Shown here piece after piece: positions 46,915 through 58,700 of a stretch of DNA of 64,000 nt. The stretch lies in assembly GCF_040954645.1 (NCBI RefSeq), contig NC_092806.1, positions 29,661,644 to 29,725,643 on the forward strand, written 5' to 3'. The notes beneath the pieces are model-generated. The model saw nothing but the letters and a program-made list of their open reading frames with translations, was not told the DNA's origin and searched no databases. This DNA is from Diabrotica undecimpunctata (lineage: Eukaryota; Arthropoda; Insecta; Coleoptera; Chrysomelidae). The translations under genes were made by a program, and so were the position numbers. Positions within the stretch are counted from its first letter, which is position 1. Each line of letters starts with the position of its first letter.

Positions 46915-47315
46915 AAGAGTGTTTTTTATATATACAGATGCATCTAAGACGTTAGTTGGCAATGGGTGTGCCTTTTATATTTCTGCTTAGCTAAGACAGA
47001 AAAAATGTTTAAATTAAGTCAGAATTTTTCTATCTTCAGTGCGGAAACTATAGCGATTTATGAGGCGCTACAATATTTTAAAGAATCTGAAGATACATCT
47101 GCAAACATTATTTCCGATTTACTCTCTGTTCTTCCTGCTATTCAAACTATGGATTTTCACAATAAAAATGCAAACAATTATCCTTCTAATTAAGAACATC
47201 CTTCTTGAAATTCATAAAATTCAAAGAAGACTAAAGTTATGGGTTAAGGCTCATATAGGGCTAACGCATAATATGTTGATGGTTTGGCTAAAAAAGCCAT
47301 TGCATATAATGTACA
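46915..47315 (+). pseudogene. LINE RNase H domain (I-like clade)
   Basis: Plus-strand frames read YTDASKTLVGNGCAFYI, then NFSIFSAETIAIYEALQYF, IISDLLSVLPAIQ and WVKAHIGLT, finally VDGLAKKAI. These are the four catalytic positions of RNase H in order (D in TDAS, E in AETxAIYEAL, D in SDLLSVL, and the H-x-G-x-x-G region). At least three frame changes break it. RNase H downstream of RT marks the I group of LINEs, distinct from the other LINEs in this window. Confidence 0.8.
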
Positions 47316-47317
47316 GG

Positions 47318-47500
47318 CAAAATCCGAGGAAAGCGAAATGTGGGAAGACGAAGAATATCCTGGCTTAAGAACTTCAGGGAATGGTTTGAATGCAGTAGTG
47401 CAGAACTTTTTAGAGCCGCAGTCAACAGAGTCCGCATAGCCATGATGATTTCCAACCTTCGATAGAAGATGGAACTTAAAGAAGAAGAAGATATAGTATT
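47318..47500 (+). mobile_element. LINE tail nested inside the RNase H LINE
   Basis: Reads KRNVGRRRISWLKNFREWFE, SSAELFRAAVNRVRIAMM and ISNLR, stop, then a GAAGAAGAAG run at about 47480-47491. It is the end of an APE-type LINE and sits between two parts of the other LINE (RNase H on the left, zinc-binding C-terminus on the right), so it was inserted later. Confidence 0.8.
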
Positions 47501-47559
47501 TCAAATCAGCGTAGGTTTTACATACCTGATTTAGTTAATACCCTTCACAAAAATCAATG

Positions 47560-47840
47560 ATGTAAATCATGGCAAATTATTTGCAAACAATCCAAATCTC
47601 AATATTCACTGATTCAACCTTCAGTTCCAAATATATATTGGTTTTAAAAAATTATATAGTATCTCGAAGATATATAACAACTTTAATCAGAATGAAGTTT
47701 AGACATGCATGTTTCCCTCTACATCTAGCAAGTATAAAAGTTTTTAATTCAAAAATATGTACTGAATGTCAGAAAGTAGGAGACTTGAATCACATTTTTT
47801 TAGTGCACAAAATACATTCCATATACCTATAAATAAAATT
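47560..47840 (+). pseudogene. LINE C-terminal zinc-binding region
   Basis: An 87-codon frame reads SRRYITTLIRMKFRHACFP, KICTECQKVGDLNHIFLVH. A Cys-x2-Cys followed by H-x-x-x-x-x-H after the RMK block is the C-terminal zinc knuckle of I-clade LINEs. It continues the element at 46915-47315 after the nested tail. Confidence 0.7.
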
Positions 47841-49535
47841 TCTTTAATGAAATTGTCGAAACTGGCTGGATTGTCATTTATTCAATCACTATCTTGTTCT
47901 TTAATTTATATATCTTCAATTAATTCATAAAATCTGTATACTTTGATTGAAGCTTTAGCTGTTTGCACTTGCAAACCGTCTTTATGTTTTTAATCGGTCC
48001 TTTATGGGAAATCCGTACATTTTGAGTGTTCTTTAACAATGTCTAAAGTATTTTCTCACTATTTGTATATACTTACACTTTTTTCCATATTTATTATCTT
48101 CATCTTTTGTATCTCAAATAGTCTTATTTTTTTCTTGTGGTAACTTGAACGGTTAATCTTATAAGGTTAATTTTAACTTTTAATATATCCTCATACAATC
48201 TTGATCCGCTATGATTTTATTAGGTACTCTTAATCCTTACTTATTATTCAATATTTGATTTGACGGATGAATACAATGAACCCTCCATGGTCTTGATTTA
48301 TCTTTGTACGATATATTTATTGTTGGCTTTTTGGGAAGTTTTTTTATTCTTCACTTTAGGAAGTCCTCTTAGTGGTCGATGACTAGTCTGCTAGTTAGTT
48401 TTATATGACGACAATATCAGACATAACGTTGTTTTCTTTGACTATATCATCTAGTCTACATAAATATCCTACTTTTTTCTTACTCTGGCATCAAGAATAT
48501 TGCCTGCTATGATTTTTAGAGTGCCTTCAGTTTTGTTCGTGTTAACTTTGATTTCAATGATATGTTAATCTTGTTCATAACTTTCACATTTACAACTTAC
48601 TTTCATTGGTATATTCTTTATATTTCTAGTCCATTTCTTTTAGGCGTCTTGTTATACTATCTGTAGCATTATTTATGTTGTACAAGGTTTAATCCTTGAA
48701 AGATAAACACATAATTTCGAACTAAAAGGCATACTTTATATGGTTATTTACACAGCCCAAATTCCCCCGGATAAATCTCATAAGTTCCTACAAAACATTT
48801 TTAAGTTGTGTCTTAAAATATTCGAACAACAATAAACATAATCCAATTGTTTTTTTACCTTGACAGTTACCTCTGGTAGATGCTTCTAAAGAGTGAATTC
48901 TGCGCAACCGGGAAAGAGAGGATCGAAGGTTGAGAAGACTTGGATCGTCGCGGAGAAAAAACAACAGAAGGATTCCCATTTACAATGTGAGGAAGTCAAA
49001 GTCAAATTAAAATTTTGGTAGATAGGCCGTAATTAAGACAGACAGGCCGTACCGTTGACACCGGTACGGGGATATTTGGTTGCTTGAGTACACCTTTGCC
49101 GATAAATCTCTTATTGTTTCCTCATTAGGTGTTCATCAATTATATGGATTCCTACTTTGCTCCAGAACCAGTCCTCATTTTTTCCTACCTAGGTTTTATT
49201 TTCGTTACAATGTAATGTTCTATTTTGTTTACTTGGCTGCTAGAAATAGCCCATAGCCCAAAGATAGCCCATAGATTACAACTGTATTATTTGTTCAACG
49301 TTTTTGTCATCTCCCCTAACTTTGTTTGATAATATGGTCGAGTTGCATTATTTTGAAAACTGATAGAAGAAATAAACTTATTCCATATTGTCATCCATTA
49401 TTTATTATTGTTATATCGTAGGCGTAACAGAACATGCTGATCGAGTTTTTCTAAGGCTTTTAACTCATGTTATTACAAACATGTTTTTTCTCGTCCACTG
49501 ACCTTTTGAATTACAATTTTTAAATATGATTCGGA
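47841..49535. other. Mostly anonymous DNA, perhaps old LINE on the minus strand
   Basis: 48450-48660 gives minus-strand scraps (VNTNKTEGTLKIIAGNIL) that faintly resemble the post-catalytic part of a LINE RT, too degraded to claim. 48880-48960 has an unplaced frame on the minus strand. Confidence 0.25.
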
Positions 49536-49539
49536 AAAA

Positions 49540-50640
49540 GATCTTCTACTATCCTTCATACATGACTTCCCCGGCTGCTTTTGCCCACATTTGACCATTT
49601 TTTGACATCCGTCTGAGTGACGTTTTCTAGCAATAACTGCAAATCTTTGACAACACTTCTCGGAACAGTTCTGTAACTCCAGCTGAACCACGTCGTTAGA
49701 TTGTTTAGCTAGAAAATGAGTCTTCTACTTCGGTTTCTCCGTACTTGTATTTTTCCTAAATGCTCACCTGCAGCAGTTTGTAGTGCTCACCTCTCATAAT
49801 ATGGCCCAAATATTGCAACTTTCCAACTTTGATAGTGTTTAGGACCTCTTTTTGTTTTCTCATTCTTTCCAATACTACATCATTTGTAACTCTATCCATC
49901 CAGATTATTCTAAGCATTCTTCTGGAAGCCCACATTTCGAAAGCTTTCAACTTATCGGCGATCTGCTCCTTTAGCGTCCATACTTCCACTTCATACAGCA
50001 GCTCAGAGAACACGTGCACCTGTTACGCAAAACACTTTTCATTTTGGTAAATACATAACTGGTTTTTCCTATTCTTTGAGTTGATTTCTTCAGTATAGTC
50101 GTTATTATCGTTTATTGCTATCAGTACCGTATCATCAGCGTGTCTTAAATTGTTGATAGGTTTTTCGTTTACTTTTATGCCTTTTGTTTGTCCCTCTAAC
50201 GTTTCTTGGATAATTGTTTCGGAATATATTGAAGAGGATAGGTGATATTATGCATTCTTCTGACACCTCTGCCTATTTCGATTTCATCCGAAAGCTCTTC
50301 TCCACCATTACGGCTGTTTGATTAGAGTAAAGTTCGGCAATAATTTTAATGTTCTTATCCAAATTCGTGCGTTGGAGTAGTTGTATGAGGTGGTTGTGCC
50401 TGATTTTATCGAATGATTTGTTGCAGTATAAAACGCAGACGTACTGTGTTTGATTTATATCCATACACCTTTAGACCAACACATTCATAGCAAGTAAAGC
50501 TTTTAGTGCATTTCTGAATCTAAATTGTGTCTAGCTGATATATGTATCTTGTTCCAGTCTTTCGATAGATTCTGTTATGAATATTTTTTAAGAATATTTG
50601 GAGGGTATAACTCATCAGGACTTCAACAATTCTTTAGAAA
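49540..50640 (-). pseudogene. LINE reverse transcriptase and C-terminus (minus strand)
   Basis: From right to left on the minus strand: IFLKNIHNRIYRK, block A (YCNKSFDKIRHNHLIQLLQ), the QG block region (SEECIISPILFNIF), catalytic block degraded to H-A-D-D-T, then VWTLKEQIADKLKAFEMWAS, RRMLRIIWMDRVTNDVVLER and VLNTIKVGKLQYLGHIMRG, ending in scrambled C-terminal sequence near 49690. Block A has lost its catalytic Asp (usually FxDFEKAFD). Many stops. A fifth LINE family by sequence. Confidence 0.82.
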
Positions 50641-51640
50641 TAATTCTTGTATTGTATATAGAGTTATACAAATCCACTAGTAATTCTTGTTGATCAGTTT
50701 GATTATTTCTGCTGGTATTAAAAAATCTTTAAAATTATTTGCTTGTTTATTTCATAAAAATCCACAATGTTTCTTTGTTTAAATTAAATAAATCTGAGAT
50801 CGTTCACTCTGTACTTCTAGGTCACACTTAATTCACAATAATCAACCAATCAAACTTCTTTAGCCTTGTGAACTCTCCTTGACAGCCTAGTTAGTGTCAG
50901 CAGTGAAACCTAACGGTTATAAAATCGCTAGAGGTGCACCTCTAGCACTCAAGCCTCGAGAGAGAAAATCGTAGAAAACGTTCAGCTTGAGACCCTGGCG
51001 CTTGGTTAGTACCCATGAAAAGTGATGTAATGCCTCCTCGATCTGACCTACTTCCTAGATTCTTGACACGTGTATGCTCTTCTCTGCTCGCTAGGAATGC
51101 CAGCGACGGGCTGGACCAACAAGACACGGGGATTTGTTTGGAGAAAATGTATATCTTCGAGTCTTACTGAAAAGAAAAAATAAAATATTTCACAACTGTT
51201 ATTTTGTGCTAATTCTTACGTATCTAAACAATCTTTTATATGATAATGTAGTGAATACTGAAATTAGCTGACGTTTTGGTAGCCCATAATATTTAGAGAA
51301 GAAATAAAATAAAGAAAGACTGTGAAGAAAAAAACTGAAAAATAAAAAATCGAGAGGGACAACGCTAATTCTTATCAAAGGTGTTGTAATTACATCACTA
51401 GATCAGATAATAAAGAAGTTGTAAAAACACAGAAACCATAATTAAAAATAATTTCTGCACCATATCCTAAAAATAATCATACTCCTAAACGAGTAAAAAA
51501 TACTGGACATTTTTCACATTTGATCCCAGTGTAGATAGCATCAAATGAGCTCTCAATTAAATTTCACAAAACGAAATACTGCGTTGGAAGTGTTGCCATG
51601 TCCTTATAATATTTAATGTCTTAGACAAGATACTTGTCTA
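50641..51640. other. Anonymous DNA with promoter-like palindrome
   Basis: No coding match. 50880-51130 is GC-richer than the surroundings and includes the TATA-like box and palindrome listed next. Confidence 0.3.
50918..50946 (+). promoter_or_regulatory. TATA-like box beside a 20-bp perfect palindrome
   Basis: TATAAAA (50918-50924) lies two bases before GCTAGAGGTGCACCTCTAGC (50927-50946), a perfect palindrome containing GTGCAC. Perfect 20-bp palindromes are rare by chance. It could be a core promoter with an operator-like or hairpin-forming leader, or an LTR part. No transcript is evident. Confidence 0.35.
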
Positions 51641-51642
51641 GG

Positions 51643-53410
51643 GCAGCGTTTTCCAAACTTATTTTTCTATGGCCCGTTTGTTTTTGTGCTTATCCTTTGG
51701 GGCTCACTAATTTTTTTTTTCATACCCAGGTGTGTGTACAAGAAAACATGTTTAAATATTTATTATAGTTTTATGTATTTTAATAAAGAATCATTAGCTC
51801 AAACAAAAATGTAATACAACAAAATAAAAATGAAATACTTTTTTAACGAGAAGTATGGAGTTGTTTTTGGTTAACGAAAAACTTCACGTTTGGAGGAAAA
51901 TATATCAGGTCCGGTTCGACCTCCAAACGGTTCCTATATTTATTTTTGAGGAAAACCAATGTTGAAAACCCTGCCTCACAATTATAGGTCGTAACAAAAG
52001 GAATTGAAACTTCATCGCTTTTTCTGTTAAAACTAGGTACTCCTGCAACAAGACAGCCAAAAATCTATCAGCGTTATTTTGTTAAATATATCTTTGAGTG
52101 CCCTATCATACGACAGTTCAATTACTGACTCAATATTTAAATTCGGAAGTCCTGTCTCGGATTCTACGTCCATTGTAAATGGATTCCTTATCCATGGTTT
52201 GTTGCTGTGGATGAGGGGAAAATATTCCTTCAGATTTGCCTCCAGTCCTAGCAGATGTTCCTTAAAAGTCGCTGAAATCTCATTCGGCAATGAATTCACG
52301 TTATACTCTTTTTGTATTTCTGTTAGCTTTGTAAAAGCTTTGCAATTTCCTGCTTCGCGCGACGTATCCACAAATTAAGTTTTTTTATTGCACCTTTTCT
52401 TGTACTTTAAATACAGTTAAAAATATCACAAAGATAGGCTACCTTGATTAAACAATTGACATCTTCAGCCGTTGGTGGATGTTGTTCTAAGAATATTGAA
52501 ACTTCTTCCTTAAATTGAATAAGTCTTTTTAAAACATTCCCTTTTGATAGCCAACGCACTTCGCAGTGTAAAAGATGTTCATGTTCACTTCCCGGTTTTT
52601 TGTTTGCACAAAGCAGAAAATACTCTTGAGTTCAGTGGGCGAAATTTTATGAAGTTTATAAATTTTACACACTCTTGCAAAGATTCGGTTAAAAGCAGTG
52701 GCATTTTTTTGACAGCTAAAGCCTCTCTGTGAATGCTACAATGCATTCAAACTTCAAACACATTCTGGTGCTACAGCTTTGATCCTCGGAAAAAGTCCAG
52801 TACGACCGCCTGCCATTGCCCGTGCTCTATCGCTACTTAGTCCCACACATTTACTTCATTCAATTTAATCAGATAAAACAATTCTTCAGCCGTTGTTCTT
52901 GTTGACAGAGATTTACGAAATAGAAATTCTTCGAGAATAGTATTTTCAAAATCGTATCTTACAAAACACATTAGTTTAGCATTGTCTGTTATGTCTGTAC
53001 TTTCATCAACTTGCAAGGAAAAATAGTTACACTCTTTTAAGTTAGTTTCTTCAATATTATCTGCCATCTCCACAATCATACGCTTCACTGTGTTATTTGA
53101 TAGGGCCAGCGAATTCACATACTCTTCCTGCTTTTTATCACATACTAATCCGATTCCGATATGCTACTGTCTTCATTGATGGAACTATTAATTTCTCGGA
53201 AATTGTGTGAGGATAACCGGTTTCAGCAATTCAATTTTGATATTTAATAAGAAGCCAGTGCGAGGTTTTCAGATTGAGCGTTATGAGAAAAATTTAAAGA
53301 TATAGTCTTTTTGTTAGCTATTAATTCTCTCTTTTTATTTATAAAAACATCTATTGGCTTACTTCTGTATTCCTGGTGCTTCAATTCCAATTCTGCAATT
53401 TCATAACTTA
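51643..53410 (-). pseudogene. hAT transposase relic, FAM200/ZBED5-like
   Basis: On the minus strand, N to C: YRSKPIDVFINKKRELI (after a BED finger, 53380), NNTVKRMIVEMADNI, FSLQVDESTDITDNAKLMC (catalytic Asp in DEST), FLFRKSLSTRTTAEEL, a degraded middle (HREALAVKKMP, KFINFIKFRPLNSRVF), then WIRNPFTMDVESETGLPNL and the C-terminal DIFNKITLIDFWLSC. The order and motifs are those of the FAM200/ZBED5 group. Two long open frames (53118-52837 and 52371-52033) remain between broken stretches. The left end, tagggcagcgttttccaaac at 51643, looks like the 3' terminal repeat. The N-terminus is cut by the mariner element at 53412. Confidence 0.85.
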
Positions 53411-53411
53411 T

Positions 53412-54575
53412 ACAGGGTGTTTAAAAAAAAGGTAACCCCGTCTCTAGGGTAAGTAAAAAACTGAAAAATAATTGGGGTTTGCTTAGTAAAAAATTTTTGT
53501 AACGACATCCGTTTGTACTACTGGCAACATTGTAATGAAATTTTATACGAATAAGTTTTGGAAGCTGATACATCCCATGCATTTGTTTTTATATCTGATT
53601 CTCATAGAGGGCGCTAGTTACACGGATCGTACTAAGTATTAGTCAATATAACTTTTTTAAGAGTATAATTATTAATCAAAATTTTAAGTAAACTTAAACA
53701 TCATTCAATTTTACACGAAAAAGGTATTCTTGGTAAAACTCAATACTGTGTACCGTTTTCGGAATATTTTGATTTGAAAATTATGAACTAATAATTGATG
53801 CTGGTAGTAATGATAAAGTTCTAATAGGTATACTTCTATTTTCTCCAAGTGTGCCATGGAAATCTGACATTTATTGATTGTTATGACGGTAAATCAACAA
53901 TAATTACAGTTTTGAAACCTTGTTATTTGTAAAATCAAATCAAAATGTACTCAAATGTTGAACACACTGACATGTTATTAACCTTAGGCGAATGTTTAGG
54001 ATGTTCTAGTGCAGCTGTGACACGTTATGCAGAAAAGTTTCCTAGAAGAAACTTACCAAGTAAAAAAACATTTAGAGCCATTGAAGGACGTTGTCGAGAA
54101 ACTGGAAATGTGAGACCAAATAAAATAAATTCTGGTAGACCAAGAACAACAAGAACAATTAATAAAGAAAATAATATTTTAAATTTACTTGATCAAGATC
54201 CAACAGTTAGCGTAAGGAATATAGCAAGACAAACAAATACTTCTTCTTCAAGTACCTACTTGGCGGATATTGAAAGAACAGCAATTACATCCTTATCATT
54301 ACAGACAAGTCCAAGAGCTCTTGCCAGATGATCTACCGGTTAGAGTGATGCACGATGGAGCTCGAACACACTTTGATAGAAGGTGTCGTAATTGGTTGAG
54401 TAATCATTTTCCGAATCAATAGATTGGTAGAGGTGCAGAAGCTCCGATTCATTGGCCTCTTCGGTCATGCGATTTTAACCCTTTGAACTACGCAGTTTGG
54501 TCATATATTAAGGAAAAAGTCTATGCTACAGAGGTAAATTCACGCCAAGAATTGGCGAAAATAAGTTGTATGTAA
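53412..54575 (+). mobile_element. Tc1/mariner-superfamily deletion derivative
   Basis: Begins at a TA with ACAGGGTGTTTAAA, a mariner-type terminal repeat, inserted into the hAT relic. A frame from 53945 holds the N-terminal HTH part (MYSNVEHTDMLLTLGEC, KTFRAIEGRCRETG, SGRPRTTRTINKE, LLDQDPTVSVRNIAR). Immediately after a deletion, 54325 onward reads LPVRVMHDGARTHFDRRC (second catalytic Asp) and APIHWPLRSCDFNPLNYAVW (third acidic position). The first catalytic Asp and surroundings are missing. No right terminal repeat was found. Confidence 0.8.
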
Positions 54576-55495
54576 AATTTATCAATTAATATCAATATTG
54601 TGTGTGTATGCAATCAAATTACGGTACCTGTGATGTTGAACTAACACTTCTGCTTCTTCCACAGTGCACTGGGGGAACTCGGGGGGTTAGAATCTTCTCA
54701 AAGTCGCGTAGTTAAGTTTACACAAAAAAACTGGAGTGTTTATCGCGCTGATCTATACAAGACTGAGGTGCGTGTAGTCTGAAAGCTTCGCAACCCTTAA
54801 GTCTCGTTGGTACGTTGCGTTCAGGGCAGTATTAGGGTACGTATATAAGACATACACACGTCAATTAAAGAATTAAATATAAAAATAAAATAAAAAAAAA
54901 ATATTAATAAAAAATAAGAATATGTGTGGAGGGACGTAACATGTATATTACCAAATATTTTCGAATTTGATAGAAATCAATCAAGAAAAAAGAGTGCACC
55001 TCTGCCGTTTACGAGTATTTTGTAACACATAGTGAGAAAGTATTACTGCTGAGTTTCAATAATATAAAAGCAATAATAATATACGTGTATATTTCATGAG
55101 CGATTAACGAGGAGAAAACTTTATTTTGAATCGTATAATCTTTATTATTTAAACACTTAGCTTATTTTTCAACATCCACACTAAACCAAGAATTAATTAC
55201 CATATCGCATATATCTCGTTTATTATTATTATAAAGAATGGTTAAGAAAGTAGTGAGAATTAATGTTTCATAAACAATACCAAGAACAGGACAATTTATT
55301 CACTATAGAACATATTTTTTCTAACGGTGGAAGTATTTGTAAACTAGCAGTTGACTTCTTAAATATCAAACATTACTCTGTAAGAGAATTTGCATCACTA
55401 ACAAGAAATGTTGAAAAACCATTTCTGATATGTTTTCTAAACTAAATTGAATCTAAGAAAATCTTAGTTCAATGTAATGATACAAGAAAATGCAC
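54576..55495. other. Anonymous DNA
   Basis: 54650-54850 is GC-richer with a G-run (gggggaactcggggggtt) and no match. A 60-codon frame at 55263 is unrecognised. Confidence 0.3.
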
Positions 55496-55499
55496 AGGG

Positions 55500-56565
55500 C
55501 AATATTTGCAATCATTAATTACAAGAAAGTCCCAATTTAATAGAAAAGTCCAAAATCATGAAATGTCTTACCCTAGCTAGTCTTACGCTAGCTGTGGCTT
55601 TTTGGTAGATATATTTGGTTATGTTAGTGTAGCGATGGTCTATTCGGCATTCTGTCAATGTTTTTATTATTTTCTGATGGCTTATGGTATCGAATGCTTT
55701 CTCGTAGTCGACAAATATCAGTGCTAATGGTTTGTTGTCTTCTGCAGACTTCTCTTTAAGGTTCTTTATCACTAGTAACTGGTCGTATTCCGATCTAAAT
55801 CCAGCTTGTTTTCTAGGCTGATAGAAGTCTAATTTAGCGTCCAAACTTTTTTTGATAATTTTTGTGAAAAGTTTATATATGTGTGAAAGCAAACTGATGG
55901 GACTGTAGTTTTTTAGATCTGTTATCTGTCATTGCTTGCGTAATAAAATAATGACTGCATTGTTTCATTGAGAAGGAGTTTTTCCTTGATAGATTCATTC
56001 GGTGAAAAGCTTGGCCAAAGCCTGGATAATTTTATTTCCACCTAGTTTGATCGCTTCGATCACTACTCCGTCATCGCCAGGGGATTTGTTATTTTTCATT
56101 TCTAAAAGTGCCGTTTTGATTTCGTATGGAGTTATTTCTGACATTAATTCTGATCCCTGGTCAGTAATGTTTCCATCTTTCTTTTTTATTTTGTACATAT
56201 TTTTGTTGCCTATATTGTTCGTATTTCGCATCAAATCTTTTAAACTTTTGTTTTCTTGAATTACTTTAGTTATTTCTCTTGTATTGTCTTACGTCTTTTT
56301 GGATTGGCCGGTGGATATATTTATTTAATTTTTTTATTGTTGTGTAGTTGGAGCCGTATTTTTCCGTCAGCTGTCTTCTTTTACCTATTAGCTCTTTGGT
56401 ATTTTGGCTTAGTTTTTCTTTATGGGTCAGAACGGTCTTGCAGCGTTCCCTTTCCGTTTCTTTTAGAGCCTTCGTTATGCCATCATTTGCTTGATCTACA
56501 TCTTCTATTTCATCTTGCAAGTCTTGTATATAAGATATACCTATATGTTATTTAAGGTGGTTTTA
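55500..56565 (-). pseudogene. LINE linker and RT (minus strand)
   Basis: Right to left on the minus strand: linker (NDGITKALKETERERCK, KEKLSQNTKELIGKRR), fingers (PYEIKTALLEMKNNKSPGDD, EAIKLGGNKII), then YKLFTKIIKKSLDAKLDFY, QPRKQAGFRSEYDQL and block A (ALIFVDYEKAFDTISHQKI). The frame stops near 55515 before the QG block, so the catalytic palm's second half is lost. Only about three disruptions over 1 kb. It is probably the same family as 37650-38545. Confidence 0.87.
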
Positions 56566-57295
56566 TATGAAAAAATTAAGTTGATCCCCCAAATTTAGTC
56601 TTTGTGAGTTAATAACTAAAATTGTTGTGAGGTCATTAGACAAAAAATTGATGGGACAAACCAAAGAAACAGATCACACACATAAAGTCACTAAACATAC
56701 TAAAATAGTTTGGAAAATGCACTTCATTGGAAATCATTTTATAATTGAGAGAAGAAACTTTAATCAGAGATTTAAAAATCCTTTTTATACCACATATTTT
56801 AGAGGTAAAATTGCTATGTCAATATGAAGTGAGGTTAGATGTGCCAAGTTTTCTTCTTTTAGATAATTCATGATGTAGTCATGTTCTTTGTAAAGTTATT
56901 GGATCTGCCAGTATAAAAAGGAAAATTTTTAAATAGCTCTTGTTAGTCAACGTATGTAGAATATTGACAAAACTTTATTTTATAGACCAATATCACTATC
57001 AGAGGTGATGTCAAAATTTAGCTGAAAAACTTGTTTCAAAAAGAAAAGCCGATGAAAGAAAAAAAAATGTGTTGGTAAATTAATATTTCGTATATTTGAC
57101 GACAGATTTGTTCGTGCATACAGAATAAAGTCAGCTTATATGCCCAAACTGTAAAGTAACAACATATATTGTTTATGTTTTCACAGTTGTTTTGAGATGT
57201 TGCATGATCAACCTGTATTTCAATTTTTGACATAGGTAAGTAGTTGGCTGAAGTTAAATATATAAGTAAAACACATTTTGAAGTTTTTTCTACCC
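56566..57295. other. Anonymous AT-rich DNA
   Basis: No recognised feature; the small frames at 56627 and 57036-57299 have no known motif. Confidence 0.3.
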
Positions 57296-57486
57296 TCAAA
57301 ATAGTCTCGTTTACCTACATTGTTATAGCAACTCAATGAGTGACCATCTCTCCCTAACGAATCGGGTGAGATGACCATCCTAATTTTGGGTAATATGGCT
57401 TTAGTAGGTGTGTAAACTGTATCTCTTTTCTGATATCAAATAAGTATATGAGAAAACATGGTGTATCCCAAGGGTTATGGATCTAT

Positions 57487-57590
57487 ATATATACATCGGT
57501 TTAGAACGTCTTTCGACGTTGTCCGATACCTAAACACCATCTCTTCCTATCTTCGCAGTCGTTTGTTGTTAAATTTCTTTATGGATCTAT
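57487..57590. mobile_element. Short insertion flanked by ATGGATCTAT repeats
   Basis: ATGGATCTAT occurs at 57477-57486 and 57581-57590, enclosing a 94-bp piece (tacatcggtttagaacgtct onward) absent from copy 2 at the same place; some 75 bp of the copy 2 sequence is missing instead. The flanking 10-mer looks like a target duplication of a short retroposed fragment, with deletion on one side. Confidence 0.55.
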
Positions 57591-58204
57591 AACTTATGAA
57601 ATTCCAAGAAAAACATTAGAAAGACATGTGAACACTGGAAATCTTGTCAAAGGTAACATGAGCCCCGATTGCCGGCTTGGGAAAGACAAAGAACGTAGGT
57701 TTGTTCGTCATGTAAAAGATATGCAAACGTTCGCTCCATAGTTTACCACTTTGCCAATCAAGTTCTAATTAGACACTCTTTCAAGAAAAGAGAGGAAAGG
57801 GCTGGATTGGATACAAATTGGCTAAAATTTGTATCCAGCAGAAAATCGGAAGGCAATGAATCGGGATGAGGTAAACAAATATTTCGAATTGTTAAAAAAA
57901 TGTTTGGAAGATTATGAACTTTATATATAACACATTGTATATCTCTTTATTTTATTTATAAATTTTATTTATTTAGTACGTCATTATTAGATATCATATT
58001 TTTGTTCGTCGGCGAATCATTCAAAATTGTCTCGTTTACTTACATTGTTATAGCAACTCAATGAGTGACCATCTCTCCCTAACGAATCGGGTGAGATGAC
58101 CATCCTAATTTTGGGTAATATGGCTTTAGTAGGTGTGTAAACTGTATCTCTTTTCTGATATCAAATAAGTATACGAGAAAACATGGTGTATCCCAAGGTT
58201 TACG

Positions 58205-58610
58205 GACTCAAGGAAACTTCTCCGTGCCGTCCAAGCTGTTGAAAATGGTTCTTCTATAAGAAATGCATCTATAACTTATGAAATTCCAAGAAAAACATTA
58301 GAGAGACATGTGAAAACTGGAAATCTTGTCAAAGGTAACATGAGCCCCGATTGCCGGCTTGGGAAAGACAAAGAACGTAGGTTTGTTCGTCATGTAAAAG
58401 ATATGCAAACGTTCGCTCCATAGTTTACCACTTCGCCAATCAAGTTCTAATCAGACACTCTTTCAAGCAAAGAGAGGAAAGGGTTGGATACAAATTGGCT
58501 AAAATTTGTATCCAGCAGAAAATCGGAAGGCAATGAATCGGGATGAGGTAAACAAATATTTCGAATTGTTAAAAAAATGTTTGGAAGATTATGAACTTTA
58601 TATATAACAC
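58205..58610 (+). pseudogene. Pipsqueak-HTH transposase relic (pogo/Tigger-like)
   Basis: In copy 2, the plus strand reads RKLLRAVQAVENGSSIRNAS then ITYEIPRKTLERHVKTGN, which is a full HTH_psq DNA-binding domain, followed by GKDKERRFVRHVKDMQTF and, after a deletion and frame change, KFVSSRKSEGNESG and VNKYFELLKKCLEDYELY. The order fits transposon-type proteins of the pogo/jerky group. The CENP-B-type HTH and DDE domain are deleted. Copy 1 has the same content without the first half of the psq domain. Confidence 0.75.
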
Positions 58611-58700
58611 ATTGTATGTCTCTTTATTTTATTTATAAATTTTATTTATTTAGTACGTCATTATTAGATATCATATTTTTGTTCGTCGGCGAATCATTCA

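Larger units (their letters stand above)
57296..58700 (+). repeat. 725-bp tandem duplication of a pogo-like relic
   Basis: Copy 1 (57296-58020) and copy 2 (58021-58700) are nearly identical along their length, from tcaaaat-gtctcgtttac to cggcgaatcattca, joined at a shared tca. Differences are a few substitutions, a short deletion (gattggata-type, near 57813), and a replaced segment in copy 1 (57477-57590). The duplication is older than the perfect 90-mer at 40.2 kb but young compared with the surrounding elements. Confidence 0.92.

Noticed and set aside
48450..48660. Possible LINE RT on the minus strand
   Set aside because: Only one weak block and many stops; similarity could be composition.
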